A stretch of 64,000 bases of DNA from assembly GCA_001661245.1 (NCBI GenBank), contig KV454014.1:289559-353558 (forward strand), written 5' to 3'. Shown in pieces: positions 42,360 through 53,895 of the stretch. Position numbers and translations under genes: made by a program. Below the pieces are notes generated by a model. It saw only the letters and a program-made list of their open reading frames with translations. It was not told the origin of the DNA and did not search any database. The stretch's first letter is position 1; each line of letters begins with the position of its first letter. This DNA is from Pachysolen tannophilus NRRL Y-2460 (lineage: Eukaryota; Ascomycota; Pichiomycetes; Alaninales; Pachysolenaceae).

Positions 42360-45300
42360 ATGCTTAGATCGACGATATCTAAAAGATCATATAGTAGTAA
42401 CAAGAATGTTTTATCAACAACTATTACTACTACAACAACTACTAGTAAGAGGTTTTTAAAATCGGTTTCTATATCTCAGGCTTCGTTATCGACAGATGAG
42501 GTTGGTTCTTCAGCGGGTAATAAGGATTATAATTATACAAAATTTTTCACTGATTTAAAATCTTATGAGAGTGGATTAAAAAGAAGTTATAAGAAATTAC
42601 CAAATACTTCTGTTCATTATTCAAGTCCTAATGATGATATATATAGGTCTTTGAATAGTAGGATTATTGTGAAACAGTGGTCTCTTTTAGAAGCATGTAT
42701 TTCTACAAAAGATTATTTAAGAGCTCAATTTATATTGGATGGATTATATAATTTATGTTGTGATAATAAATCTGATTTATCATCTTTCTTGGATGGTATT
42801 AATCAATATTTACTGAGTTGGTCGATTGATGAGAATGTTAGCATGGATGATTTGAGTAAATGGATGGTTGATGTTAAGAGTAAGTATCCTTTATTGGTAC
42901 CAAATGATAGAACTTTTGCAATATTGATTAATTCTTCAATAAATAAATCAAAGCAAAATCAAAATGATGTTTTAAATAATGATTTTATTCATTTTATTTT
43001 AGAATATAAAAAATCTTCAAATACAGAAAGTTTAAAAGAAGTATTAAAACATTTGGATATTTTTGGATTAGAAAATGTTAGATATTTGAAAAATCATTAT
43101 AATATATCATTTGATGAAATTCCAAGAGAACTTCATGAATTTTTTGAAGCTTTAAAAGGAAATAATATTCCAATTGAAAATATAAATAAAAAAATTATAG
43201 AAAAAAATTTAAAAATTAATGATGAAGAAGAAAAAGAAGAAAAAGAAGAAATAATATCAGCTATAAAACTGGATGTAAAATCATTGGAACAAGATGGAGT
43301 GGGAAAAAATTTAAATACTACTAGTACTGAATATTTTGCTAATGATGATATTGAAATACCAACTTTGAGAAAAGATTCAGAAACTTTAAAAGGTGTAGAT
43401 ACATTTGGTTTAAAAGTTATAAGACATTCATTATTAGGTTTAACATCTAAAAATAAATTACAAATGTTGAAAGATTTTCAAGAAAGATTAGGTTCAAATG
43501 AAATTTTACCATCTTCTATAACAATGTATACAAATACTAAAAATGATGAATTATTGAAAAATGATATTGATTTTTATCATATTTATAGAACATTGCAAAA
43601 TGGGAAACAAAGAGAAGTTTTCGATGCTGTATTAGAAGAATTTAATTTAGAAAGACAAAGATCTTTAGAAGTTAGATCAATTGATGCAGCATCTGAAAAA
43701 TGGAAACATACTTATGAAATGTTACTGAAAAATAATATAATGACTAATCATGATAAAAATATAAATTATTATTTATATAAATGGTATGTACAAGCAGTTG
43801 AATTGGTTAAAGAAGAAGTTCAAAATTGTAAAAATTTAAAAGAATTTGAAAAATCAAAAAATTTAACTCCAGAACAAGAAGCTCAACATAAAGATAGAGA
43901 AATTTATGGACCATATTTGACCTTGGTTAGTCCAGAGAAAATGAGTACCATATGTATATTAGAATTATTAAAAGTTAATGCTGCTTCAAATATCTCTTCT
44001 GGAGTTAGAACTGCAAGATCAGTATTATCTGTTGGAAGAGCTGTTGAATTAGAATATAGAGCTCAAGAATTATTAAAATCAGAAAATGATATTTACAAAA
44101 CTTATAGATCAATTAAGAAAACATCAGAATTTAAAAAATTGGTTACTAAATCAACAGATGAAAAATTTAGAAAATTATTAAATAGAGCTAAAAAAGATCT
44201 TTCTAATAATCAATTTACTTGGTCTCCAGATATTAGAGCTAAAGTTGGAAGTGTCTTAATTTCATTGTTATTACAAGTTGCCAAAATTCAAGTAAATGGT
44301 ACTGATCCAACAACAAATAAAAAAGTTACTGGTGAAGTACCAGCATTTTATCATAGTTATCAATACGTTTCAGGTTCAAGAATTGGTGTTATTAGGTTTC
44401 ACCCAGATTTTGAAAAAAAATTAACTAAAGAAGACATGAACTCTGCTATTGCTCCACAAGGTTTACCAATGTTGGTAAAACCAAGACCTTGGGAAAATTA
44501 TAATAGTGGTGGTTACTTGTATAGTTCGAATCAGATTTTAAGATCTAAAGATAGCATTGAACAACAAGAATATTTAAAAGCTGTTTCAGAGAAAGGTTTA
44601 ATAAATTCAATTTATCAAGGTTTAAACGTATTAGGTGATACTGCATGGACGGTAAATGAAAGACTTTTCAAAATTATTGTCAAAGTTTGGAATACAGGAG
44701 AACCTTATTTGGAAATTCCTGGTATAGTTTCAGAACCGCAATATCCTCCTCCACCACCAAGAGATGTCGACCCTAGTATTAGGAGAAAATGGAAGGTAGA
44801 AGTTCAAAATTTAGCAAATGAATTTAGCAAAAATAGATCACTTCGTTGTGATGCAAATTATAAATTAGAAATTGCAAGGGCATTTTTAGGTGAAAAAATT
44901 TATTTTCCTCATAATTTAGATTTTAGAGGAAGAGCTTATCCTTTATCACCACATTTTAATCATCTTGGTAATGATTTATCAAGAAGTTTATTAATTTTTT
45001 GGAAAGGTAAAGAATTAGGTGAAGGAGGTTTGGACTGGTTGAAAGTACATCTTTCTAACTTGTTTGGATTTGATAAAGTTCCATTAGAAGATAGAATTAA
45101 TTTTGTTAACGAAAATATGGAAAATTTAAAAGATTCTGTAATGGACCCATTAAACGGTAAAGGTTGGTGGAAAAAAGCAGATAAACCATGGCAAGCTTTA
45201 TCTACAATGTTTGAAATTTATGAAGCTACACAATTACCAGATCCTTCCAAATATCTTTCTCATCAGCCAGTTCATCAGGATGGTACTTGTAACGGGTTAC

Positions 45301-46472
45301 AACATTATGCCGCATTAGGTGGTGATATTGAAGGTGCAAAACAAGTCAATTTACTGCCTTCCGATAGACCACAAGATGTTTACTCATATGTTGCGGGCTT
45401 AGTTCAGAAAAGAGTTGATCTTGATGCGGCTAATGGAGTTGAAGATGCTATAAAAGTCCAGGATAAGATAAAAAGAAAAGTTGTCAAGCAAACTGTGATG
45501 ACAAGTGTTTATGGTGTCACATTTGTTGGTGCCAAAGAACAAATTGCTAGACAACTTGTTGACCATTTCCCAGATGAATTAGATTTAAAGTTTGCAAGTG
45601 AATACTTGGCAAGACAAGTTTTTGCCTCTATTAGAGAATTATTTGAAGCTGCACATTTGATTCAGGATTGGTTAGCAGAGTCTGCAAAGAGAATTACCAA
45701 ATCCGTCAGTTTGGATGTTGGCGAAACTGATGCTGAATTCTTATCATCCGTCATATGGACTACTCCCTTAGGTTTACCAATTGTCCAACCATATAGAAGT
45801 ATGGGAAAGAAACAAGTTCATACAAATTTACAAACAGTGTACATTACTGATCCGTTTGCCATAACTCCAGTTGATTCTAGAAAGCAAATGGCTGCATTTC
45901 CACCTAACTTTATCCATTCATTGGATGCATGTCATATGTTATTATCTGCGGTGAAATGTAATGAAGCAAATTTAGATTTTGCTTCAGTTCATGATTCATA
46001 TTGGACACATGCTTGTGATATTGATAAGATGAATGAGATTTTAAGAAAGACTTTTATAAGTTTACATGAAGTTGATCTCATTGCTAAATTAAAAGATGAA
46101 TTTGACAGACGTTATAAAGGTTTCTTACAGGTTATTTCAATTTCCAAGAAAACCGAAGTTGCAAAGAAAATTATTGAATTAAGAAAAGAATTGAGCGCAA
46201 AAAAGGGTGCACCAATTACTTCCAGCGACGAATTACATTTGGAAAGAGAAAGACAAGCTTTATTAAAGTCTGATGATTTAGAAAAACAGAAAATGGGTCA
46301 GCAAATGATCACCACTATTAGTTTAATCGAGAATGAAGATTTATCAACATTAAAATCAAAAACCACAAGTGACACTTTAAAAGTTTTTGCACCTTTTAAA
46401 TTAGATCCTATTCCATCGAAAGGTGATTTTGACGTTAAAGGAATTAAGGACAGTACTTATTTCTTTTCATAA
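42360..46472 (+). CDS. RPO41: Mitochondrial RNA polymerase Rpo41
   Basis: Single-subunit T7-like polymerase that transcribes and primes mitochondrial DNA, with Mtf1. 1,370 residues from ATG 42360. A Ser/Arg/Lys-rich, acid-poor presequence (MLRSTISKRSYSSNKN) is followed by a divergent N-terminal extension and the catalytic core. Core landmarks are LDFRGRAYPLSPHFNHLG, HQDGTCNGLQHYAALGGD with the first catalytic Asp (about 973), KRKVVKQTVMTSVYGVTF (O-helix Lys and Tyr, about 1038-1052) and FPPNFIHSLDACHM followed by VHDSYWTHACD with the second catalytic Asp (about 1209). All essential residues are present. Convergent with MOB2, as in S. cerevisiae (YFL036W near YFL034C-B). Confidence 0.97.
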   Translation: MLRSTISKRSYSSNKNVLSTTITTTTTTSKRFLKSVSISQASLSTDEVGSSAGNKDYNYTKFFTDLKSYESGLKRSYKKLPNTSVHYSSPNDDIYRSLNSRIIVKQWSLLEACISTKDYLRAQFILDGLYNLCCDNKSDLSSFLDGINQYLLSWSIDENVSMDDLSKWMVDVKSKYPLLVPNDRTFAILINSSINKSKQNQNDVLNNDFIHFILEYKKSSNTESLKEVLKHLDIFGLENVRYLKNHYNISFDEIPRELHEFFEALKGNNIPIENINKKIIEKNLKINDEEEKEEKEEIISAIKLDVKSLEQDGVGKNLNTTSTEYFANDDIEIPTLRKDSETLKGVDTFGLKVIRHSLLGLTSKNKLQMLKDFQERLGSNEILPSSITMYTNTKNDELLKNDIDFYHIYRTLQNGKQREVFDAVLEEFNLERQRSLEVRSIDAASEKWKHTYEMLLKNNIMTNHDKNINYYLYKWYVQAVELVKEEVQNCKNLKEFEKSKNLTPEQEAQHKDREIYGPYLTLVSPEKMSTICILELLKVNAASNISSGVRTARSVLSVGRAVELEYRAQELLKSENDIYKTYRSIKKTSEFKKLVTKSTDEKFRKLLNRAKKDLSNNQFTWSPDIRAKVGSVLISLLLQVAKIQVNGTDPTTNKKVTGEVPAFYHSYQYVSGSRIGVIRFHPDFEKKLTKEDMNSAIAPQGLPMLVKPRPWENYNSGGYLYSSNQILRSKDSIEQQEYLKAVSEKGLINSIYQGLNVLGDTAWTVNERLFKIIVKVWNTGEPYLEIPGIVSEPQYPPPPPRDVDPSIRRKWKVEVQNLANEFSKNRSLRCDANYKLEIARAFLGEKIYFPHNLDFRGRAYPLSPHFNHLGNDLSRSLLIFWKGKELGEGGLDWLKVHLSNLFGFDKVPLEDRINFVNENMENLKDSVMDPLNGKGWWKKADKPWQALSTMFEIYEATQLPDPSKYLSHQPVHQDGTCNGLQHYAALGGDIEGAKQVNLLPSDRPQDVYSYVAGLVQKRVDLDAANGVEDAIKVQDKIKRKVVKQTVMTSVYGVTFVGAKEQIARQLVDHFPDELDLKFASEYLARQVFASIRELFEAAHLIQDWLAESAKRITKSVSLDVGETDAEFLSSVIWTTPLGLPIVQPYRSMGKKQVHTNLQTVYITDPFAITPVDSRKQMAAFPPNFIHSLDACHMLLSAVKCNEANLDFASVHDSYWTHACDIDKMNEILRKTFISLHEVDLIAKLKDEFDRRYKGFLQVISISKKTEVAKKIIELRKELSAKKGAPITSSDELHLERERQALLKSDDLEKQKMGQQMITTISLIENEDLSTLKSKTTSDTLKVFAPFKLDPIPSKGDFDVKGIKDSTYFFS

Positions 46473-46958
46473 GATAATATATAGTTTACGAAACTTTTTT
46501 TTTTTTTTTTTTTTCATAAAATTTCATTTTTTACATTTTCATTTATGCATTTGTTGGTTTTTATTGTTAATTTGATGTTATAATTTATAAAAATTGGGTG
46601 GTATTTTGCTTTATTTTTCTGTTCATTCTCAAATGTCATGTATATAGGTTACAAATAAAAACAAAAGTAAATTAGCCATTGATAAGCTTGAACTTATTTT
46701 ATAGTTAAATTCAAAATGCCTATCTATTTTGAGCTGAAATAAAATAAAATAAAATAAAGTGAAAAGAAAAAACAAAAAATAATTTAAAAAAATTCAAAAC
46801 CCAAGAGAATGTAAAGAAAGAAATAGCGAGAGTTTTCTACTCAAGGGAAGCAACTTTCAACATTATCAATTGCAGATCTATACCCGTAACATCGCACCAA
46901 AACCAAACCTTTTTTTTTTTATTTTTTTTTCATTTTTTTCTTTAATTATAATTCTTAG
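46473..46958. other. Convergent RPO41/MOB2 3' region
   Basis: T tract at about 46496-46514, AAAAT repeats near 46737-46756; no gene seen. Confidence 0.45.
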
Positions 46959-47900
46959 CTAATTAATAATCTTGCCTTGCAGTTCAAAATTTTCGATCAA
47001 CGGTAATAATGGCTCCAATTCTTTTCTCTCGATTAAATCGAATTCTTTTATGAATGAAATAAAATGAGCAAAAAATGAATTCCAATGAGCTTCTAAACTT
47101 AAATGTAAGATTTTTTCAAAATGGTTGAAATAAATATGAGCAAATATTCTAAACATTTGTCTACAAATATTTTTAATGTCTTTGATAAAATTTGGTGGGA
47201 AAATTATACCATTTTTAGTTGGGAAAATATTTTGATCGTTTAACTTATTTGATATCCAAGTTAATGCTAAATCAATATATTGAGATGCAGGTAAAGAAAC
47301 TTGTCTATTATTATTACCATACCATAAATACTCAGTATTAGCATCTGCCTTCATTGTTGGGTATTTTTCAACAGTGACATATTCTGCCAAGACCCCATAG
47401 AATTGATTCAAATGAGTAAAAGTTTCAAAAACATTTAATGCTAACCACTCTGAAAAATCAACATATTTAGGTAATTGAACAATTGTCTTGAAAGAACCTT
47501 TAACTAATGCAGTCTTCACAAATGGCTCGCATAAGAAAAGTGGCGGCTGCTTTCTGACAGCGACACCACCAGCATGTGCCTGCTGCAAATGCTGTGACTG
47601 CTGTGAAGGCTGCTGCTGCTGCTGCAACTGTGGTTGTTGTACGTTCTGCTGCTGTCCATTATACAGTTTCCCAAATAATAACTGCTGCTGTGACTTATTC
47701 GTATGATTTGTTTGAAAAGATTTAACCGATTGCTTACTTGGTGAATGTGTCCGTCTTAAACTTAATGTCGAGCCATTATTGCTACTATTATATATCGATG
47801 TCTTGGGTTGTTGCAAAATTTGCAGTGTATTATTATTGTTCCCATTATTCTTAGATTTTTTAGAACTTCTCCCAAACCTTATATTACTGAAAAATGACAT
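46959..47900 (-). CDS. MOB2: Mob2, activator of the Cbk1 NDR kinase
   Basis: Binds and activates Cbk1 in the RAM pathway (daughter-specific Ace2, polarised growth). 313 residues. It starts MSFFSNIRFGRSSKKSKN, as S. cerevisiae Mob2 starts MSFFNFKAFGRNSKKNKN, then has a Gln/Asn-rich linker. The Mob domain shows FLCEPFVKTALVKGSFKTIV, LPKYVDFSEWLALNVFETF, YPTMKADANTEYLW, RQVSLPASQYIDLALTWI and HIYFNHFEKILHLSLEAHWN. The zinc ligands of other Mobs are only partly present, as is normal for fungal Mob2. The poly-Gln tract near residues 75-105 is longer than in S. cerevisiae. Confidence 0.96.
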   Translation of the reverse strand: MSFFSNIRFGRSSKKSKNNGNNNNTLQILQQPKTSIYNSSNNGSTLSLRRTHSPSKQSVKSFQTNHTNKSQQQLLFGKLYNGQQQNVQQPQLQQQQQPSQQSQHLQQAHAGGVAVRKQPPLFLCEPFVKTALVKGSFKTIVQLPKYVDFSEWLALNVFETFTHLNQFYGVLAEYVTVEKYPTMKADANTEYLWYGNNNRQVSLPASQYIDLALTWISNKLNDQNIFPTKNGIIFPPNFIKDIKNICRQMFRIFAHIYFNHFEKILHLSLEAHWNSFFAHFISFIKEFDLIERKELEPLLPLIENFELQGKIIN

Positions 47901-48139
47901 ACTGATTCAAATATATATATACAAACATATATATATATATATATATATATAAATATATATATATTCGTATATAGTTAGACCAACTTTTCAACAAAGGAAA
48001 AATGAACCAACTACTAATAAAATAATAATATATTCAATATAATAAACTAGAGTATTAATTAAATATATATATATATATATATATATGCCTAGGTTTTTTC
48101 TTCTGATTTTTGGTGTTTACCTTTTAACGGGGAGAAAAT

Positions 48140-48179
<40 letters not shown>

Positions 48180-48483
48180 AAAGCCTCAAAAAACGAAAGC
48201 CCTAGAATTTTGGGGCTAAATTAAAAAAAGTTATAAAACAAGGGTGCTGTAAAAATAGTAGTGCAATTTCAAAAAATATAAAGTAGTGTATTTCAAAACA
48301 TACAATCCCAATTAGGAAATTACTTTTCTGTTGTTGTAGTGTATTCGAATTCAATTTGTTTTGTTTTGCATTGCAAAACAAACAAAAATGAATATAATTA
48401 TAAGAGAGCGATTTCTAACAAAGGGGTTTTTTTATAAGGTGTATTTGTTTCTTGTATATATATATCTGTATATTTATTTAGAG
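47901..48483. promoter_or_regulatory. Divergent MOB2/APC1 promoter region
   Basis: TA repeats (47921-47962, 48064-48086), a long A tract (48148-48173), GGGGCTAAA near 48207, and three TAGTG words (near 48258, 48285 and 48336) also found upstream of YTM1. An in-frame ATG at 48388 precedes the chosen APC1 start. Confidence 0.4.
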
Positions 48484-51400
48484 ATGGAACTCTCGTTATA
48501 CGCCGTCAACTTGCGGAATGTGTTCAAGAACCCAGTGCTAAATGAAGCTGGTTATAGGGTTAAACTTGTGGATAATGATGAGTCTTTGTTGATAGCGGAA
48601 AGAGTTGTTATATGGTTGAAAGGTGATAATGTTTTCAGGAAATTGATTTTTGAAGATGACGAAATAGTGGTTGATGCGATATTTACCACGTTCAATAGCG
48701 TTGGCAATGCTCATGTTATTGGTAATTCTGGCGCTTCTAGTGTTTCTAGTACCTCGACTACGGTAAAAGCTACCGCCAAATGTTTGGTAGTGTTATTAAG
48801 AGAACATGCTCATGTTTATTACTTGGATGGAACAAAATATATAATTAGCTTTCCATTTCATCTTAATAGCGCGTTAAGTTTTGAAAATGGGTTGATCTTG
48901 GAAAGAGAATTTTCAAATCATGGGAATAGACTGCTTTTGGCAAGCCATGGAACTGTAATTGGAACTGGAACTGGAACTACAACTGCAACTACAAATGGAA
49001 CTGGAACTGGAAATGGTACTGGTACTAGTACTAGCACTAGTACTAGTACTAACAGCGGCATCAAATCTTCATCGACTTCTGGAACTGCTGTTGGCAATAT
49101 AGGTAGTAATAGCAATAACAGCAGCGGTAGTGGAGGACCTTTAAATAATTACGAATTAAGTATACCAGGTTCTTCATCAACAATGGGGAATTCTTCATCA
49201 CTGAATGGAAATGGTAGTAATACCACTAGTACTAATGGAAATAATAATCAAATAAATTTTTTAACTATGCTTGATCCACTCTCAGAATTTGGTGCTGTGG
49301 TATCGTCGTCTACTTCCTCAATTTCAAATAAGGAAAATTTAATATTATTTCCAGCTTCAAATAAATCTTCATTGGCTGCAACTTTTAATTCTTCAGATCA
49401 TGTAATAACCGTATATCATGTTAGATTTTTAACTCATAATAAGATTGGAAATGAAAAGAAAACTTCAACAAAGAAAACGTCATCAATATCTTCATCTACA
49501 CTGCCAGGTGGTTTAAATAATCAAAGATCAATGTCAAGAAGGAAATCTTCACTAAGAAAAATAAGTTCAAATAATCATAGTGCTTCATCAAATACTCCAA
49601 AGAAAATGGAAATTGAAGAAAATAATGATAATAATAATAATAAAAATAATGATAATACCAATAACTTAAAAATTGTCGGTTCTGTAAATTCTGCATCATT
49701 AGGATATGATAAAATACGATCCACATCTCATTCAGAAGTCTTATCTCTTGATAGAATGGCTTCAGGAACTGAAAGTATACCGGATTCGATAAAACCAGTT
49801 TCTTCAAAATTTGATACTATTAATTTAAGGAAAGATGTTATATTGACAAAAATAGAATCCATTGAATTTCAAGATGATAAACATCTTTTAAAAATTTGTA
49901 ATTCATCATATGCAAATCAAGATTGTATTGTTATTAATAATTTGAAAACTAAACAATGTGAAATATTACTTTTTAAAAAATCAGAAAATAATTCAATAAG
50001 TTTACCGGTTTTTCAAACTAGTTTCACAATATCATGTTTAGATTGTATTCCATTAGCTGCTACAAATTCAGATCATGATGGTATACTCATAATCTTAAAA
50101 GATTCAAGTAATATATGCCTAATAAATCCATTTTTAAACTTGATTTCTGCTAATATAGATTTATCAACAAAATCATATCCTCCAATCAAACTTTTAAGTG
50201 ATTCCAATGGTTTAGAAATTGCAATGATTGATCACGATAAAAAATTCCATATATTAAATTTAATAATTAAACCAAAATTACAAGTCGTCTCAAAGATATT
50301 GGAATCCTTAAAATATTTATCAAATTCATATGCATACGAATATTTTTGGTTACAATGGTGTTCTGCTTTATCATTAGATGAATCATTGAATGAATGGAAT
50401 CTGTTAATTACAGTGTTATTATCTGTTTTAATCCCTGATAAAACTCAATTTGATGAAAGCAAAATTCCTTCTAACGAAATTACATCTAGATTACCTTCAG
50501 CAAGATTCTTGAGAAATAAAACAGAAGCAAAATATTCTTTAACTGATTTAGCTCCAAAATTGATATTAAGCATACATTTATTAAGGGAAGATATGAAATT
50601 GGATCTTAATCAACAAATATATGTTGAAAAGTTGGGAGTTTTACTTTCACAATTAACTTTATGGATGGGTTGGTCTGAAAATTGGTATAATTATTATAAT
50701 TCAAATAAAAAATTTGATCACCATACAAGATTCTTATCAATAGAACTAATCAATAAACCTTTAAATTTATTTGAATCCTTATCGAGTTTATTCAATAGCT
50801 CCTTATCTTCAGCAAATGATATTGTTCCATATTTGACTTTCTCACAACTAGCTGAAGAAAATGAATCAATTGATGAATTATTGATACCAAGAACGTATTA
50901 CATATTACGGTTATTTGAAGCAATAGTCTCAAATGATTTTGAAGCAAAAGATGTTGTCGATTTAATGGTAGAATTTGGTATTACTATAAATGATTTGAAA
51001 ACTTATCCTGTTGGTGTTTCAATCCCTTTGATAGAATGCATTGTCATATGTCAGGAAAACACTCCAATAAAATGGTCTGAAGCCGCTTTAGAGTTAGTCG
51101 GTAGAAAAGATTTATTGAGATTTTTGCATAGTTCCAAATTACAAAATAAATTTAAAAGAGTCAAGACTGATGAAAGTGTAGATGATATAAATAAAATTTC
51201 AGCTCCAACGGGTGCAAGAGATATTAATCAGATATTACAATCATTAAACGATGTTGAACCAATATCTTCTTGGGATGGCCAAGCAGAAGCTGACAGAATT
51301 AATATAACAAAGCTTATTTTTTCTGAAGATCGGAGATTTTACGAAGTTACAAAACTTTTACAAACATCAAAAGTTCAAACTGCAGCTTTGTCCGTAGATA

Positions 51401-53667
51401 TAGATTTAAGTGAACATGAATTATTAACTCAACAAAGGGAACTAGCAGCTAATGTCGCTTTAAGGACTCTCACAATTCCATTGGGTAGGAGTGCTTTGTT
51501 TTTGTCCAGTAGATTACCTTTAATGACTGAAAGATTTCCAATTCCAAAATTAAATTTTAATTGTTTGATTTCTCCTTCCATGACAACTACAACATTGGAT
51601 CTGGACTTGATTGATGTTGAAACTACTCAATGGGGTTTTTTCCATAATGGTGCATCTTCAGGTTTAACTATATCAAGAGATGCAAAGGGCATCAGTGGTA
51701 GTTGGATAGTATTTAATCAGCCTCCAGTTTTAAATGCTCAACATGCAGGATTCTTATTGGGTTTAGGACTTAATGGACATTTGAAAAGATTGGAAGAATG
51801 GCATATTTACAACTATTTGGGTCCAAAACATACATATACTAGTATTGGGTTATTGCTTGGTATGTCTGCTAGTTTAAGAGGAACAATGGATGTCAAATTA
51901 ACCAAAGTGTTATCTGTCCATGTTATTGCATTGCTTCCTCCGGGTGCGACGGATTTAAAAGTTTCCTTACCCGTCCAAACAGCAGGGTTAATTGGTGTTG
52001 GATTGTTATATCTAGAAACTCAGCATCATAGAATGAGTGAAATTCTCTTATCTCAAATTGATGGAAAATTAGTTTATGACGATGTTGAAATTGTAAACGA
52101 AGGTTACCGTTTAGCAGCAGGTATAAGCTTGGGTTACATTAACTTAGGAAAAGGTGATGATATAAAAGGTTTGAATGACACCCATATTGTTGACAAGTTA
52201 CTCTCAATGGCCGTGTCTTTGAAAGATGTGCAAACTAGTCAGCAATTTGATAAATCTTGTGGTGGAGCTATTTTAGCCTTATCATTTATTTATATGAAGA
52301 CTGGAAACGAAAGTATCGCATGGAAATTGGTGGTTCCAGAGACTGAACAGTTACTAGATTACGTTCGTCCTGATCTATTATTATTGCGCTGTGTTGGGAA
52401 AAATCTTATAATGTGGCAAAATATTGGTAATTCTATAATGTGGGTAGATTCCCAGGTGCCTTTGTGTCTATTGAGAAAATATGCTTTAAAAGACTTGAAA
52501 AATTTGGGTAGCGACCAACTAAGTTTTTTCAATATTATAGGAGGAAGTTGCTTATCCATTGCGTTGAGATACGCTTCAACTGGTGATGTACAAGCCAGGG
52601 ATACTGTATTATACTATTTGGACCTGATGATGAAAATTTGCTTGTTACCAGCTACTAACCATGATGAAAAATTGACACATGCTGGCGCTTGCACAATAAG
52701 AGATGTTTTGAGCATTTCTGCTTCCCTAATAATGGCAGGTACTGGTGATTTAGAAGTTTTCAGAAGATTAAGAGTATTATACGGTAATACTCAAAAATCA
52801 GTTTCTTATGGAAACTATATGGCTATAAATATGGCTTTAGGGTTTTTATTTCTTGGTGGTGGACAGTATGCATTTAGCGATTCAAATTTCTCTATAGCCA
52901 CGTTGATAACTGCGATATATCCAATTTTCCCGTCCTCAAACACTTCTATGATGTCTGAAGGTAATGTAGATGTTCATTTACAGGCATTGAGACACTTTTG
53001 GGCACTTTCTGTCGAACCACGTTGTTTAATTATAAGAGATGTTGATTCTTTAAAACCTTGTGAAGTTCCTGTACAAGTAGAGTTGACTGATGGAAGCGTT
53101 TTACCGTTAAAGTCACCATGCTTGCTACCAAATTTATCCCATATATCTAGAATTCAAACATTATCAAATGATTATTTCAAATTAGTTATAGATTTGAAAA
53201 GGAACTATGAACATTACAAATTTTTTAAAAAATACTTGACCTTATACATTTATCAGAAAGAAAGTTATCACCTGAAAAAATCATTTAGCGACATTATTCG
53301 TTCTCTTGGTGAAAAGGAAGAAACCAAAATTAAGAGTCGTAATAAGAATGGGGTATATTTTAAGAATCCATTAAAAGACCGAGCGATATTCAATATATTT
53401 GACGATTTTGAAAAATCAGTAATTATATCTTCCTTGTCTTCTTCGTCCAAGGAAGATGACGAGAATTCTTTGAGTAACTACATGAAAAAAACAGAGAACA
53501 AACTACTTGAAATGTCTTCATCACCAACTTCGATTGATGATTTGTGGAATTTGAAGATACTTTTCAAGTTTTGTGATCAAATAATTGATGATGATCTTCA
53601 CTATTTAAGTATTGATTTCATTGAACAATTAAAAGTACAAATTTGGTATTTAGTAAATAATTTATAA
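48484..53667 (+). CDS. APC1: Apc1, largest scaffold subunit of the anaphase-promoting complex
   Basis: Scaffold of the APC/C ubiquitin ligase in mitosis. I start at ATG 48484 (MELSLYAVNLRNVF), giving 1,727 residues. The upstream ATG at 48388 would add 32 residues of TA-rich translated sequence (VYLFLVYIYLYIYL), which looks like leader. The N-terminal WD-like part carries long Gly/Thr/Ser repeats (about 160-210) and Asn/Ser-rich loops that are probably phosphorylated. The conserved core has WDGQAEADRINITKLIFSED and QRELAANVALRTLTIPLGR. The proteasome/cyclosome repeats include FLLGLGLNGHLKRLEEWHIY, LGPKHTYTSIGLLLGMSAS, LPVQTAGLIGVGLLYLETQH, NEGYRLAAGISLGYINLGKG and YGNYMAINMALGFLFLGGG (about 1080-1470). 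Near PSD1, as in S. cerevisiae. Confidence 0.94.
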   Translation: MELSLYAVNLRNVFKNPVLNEAGYRVKLVDNDESLLIAERVVIWLKGDNVFRKLIFEDDEIVVDAIFTTFNSVGNAHVIGNSGASSVSSTSTTVKATAKCLVVLLREHAHVYYLDGTKYIISFPFHLNSALSFENGLILEREFSNHGNRLLLASHGTVIGTGTGTTTATTNGTGTGNGTGTSTSTSTSTNSGIKSSSTSGTAVGNIGSNSNNSSGSGGPLNNYELSIPGSSSTMGNSSSLNGNGSNTTSTNGNNNQINFLTMLDPLSEFGAVVSSSTSSISNKENLILFPASNKSSLAATFNSSDHVITVYHVRFLTHNKIGNEKKTSTKKTSSISSSTLPGGLNNQRSMSRRKSSLRKISSNNHSASSNTPKKMEIEENNDNNNNKNNDNTNNLKIVGSVNSASLGYDKIRSTSHSEVLSLDRMASGTESIPDSIKPVSSKFDTINLRKDVILTKIESIEFQDDKHLLKICNSSYANQDCIVINNLKTKQCEILLFKKSENNSISLPVFQTSFTISCLDCIPLAATNSDHDGILIILKDSSNICLINPFLNLISANIDLSTKSYPPIKLLSDSNGLEIAMIDHDKKFHILNLIIKPKLQVVSKILESLKYLSNSYAYEYFWLQWCSALSLDESLNEWNLLITVLLSVLIPDKTQFDESKIPSNEITSRLPSARFLRNKTEAKYSLTDLAPKLILSIHLLREDMKLDLNQQIYVEKLGVLLSQLTLWMGWSENWYNYYNSNKKFDHHTRFLSIELINKPLNLFESLSSLFNSSLSSANDIVPYLTFSQLAEENESIDELLIPRTYYILRLFEAIVSNDFEAKDVVDLMVEFGITINDLKTYPVGVSIPLIECIVICQENTPIKWSEAALELVGRKDLLRFLHSSKLQNKFKRVKTDESVDDINKISAPTGARDINQILQSLNDVEPISSWDGQAEADRINITKLIFSEDRRFYEVTKLLQTSKVQTAALSVDIDLSEHELLTQQRELAANVALRTLTIPLGRSALFLSSRLPLMTERFPIPKLNFNCLISPSMTTTTLDLDLIDVETTQWGFFHNGASSGLTISRDAKGISGSWIVFNQPPVLNAQHAGFLLGLGLNGHLKRLEEWHIYNYLGPKHTYTSIGLLLGMSASLRGTMDVKLTKVLSVHVIALLPPGATDLKVSLPVQTAGLIGVGLLYLETQHHRMSEILLSQIDGKLVYDDVEIVNEGYRLAAGISLGYINLGKGDDIKGLNDTHIVDKLLSMAVSLKDVQTSQQFDKSCGGAILALSFIYMKTGNESIAWKLVVPETEQLLDYVRPDLLLLRCVGKNLIMWQNIGNSIMWVDSQVPLCLLRKYALKDLKNLGSDQLSFFNIIGGSCLSIALRYASTGDVQARDTVLYYLDLMMKICLLPATNHDEKLTHAGACTIRDVLSISASLIMAGTGDLEVFRRLRVLYGNTQKSVSYGNYMAINMALGFLFLGGGQYAFSDSNFSIATLITAIYPIFPSSNTSMMSEGNVDVHLQALRHFWALSVEPRCLIIRDVDSLKPCEVPVQVELTDGSVLPLKSPCLLPNLSHISRIQTLSNDYFKLVIDLKRNYEHYKFFKKYLTLYIYQKESYHLKKSFSDIIRSLGEKEETKIKSRNKNGVYFKNPLKDRAIFNIFDDFEKSVIISSLSSSSKEDDENSLSNYMKKTENKLLEMSSSPTSIDDLWNLKILFKFCDQIIDDDLHYLSIDFIEQLKVQIWYLVNNL

Positions 53668-53895
53668 TTATCTTTTGATTTGATTGATATACATCTCAAT
53701 TGATTATTACTGTATAATTTGTATATTCTCGATACACGGAAGCGTTCATAAATAATAAAATGAAATAGAGCAAATATAGAGCTGAAAAATTGAAAAATTA
53801 AAAAAAAAAAAAAGAATATAATAAAAATAATAAAAAAAAGTGTTAATGAAAATCTATATTAGATATAATAATAAGCAAATAGAAGAATAAGAATT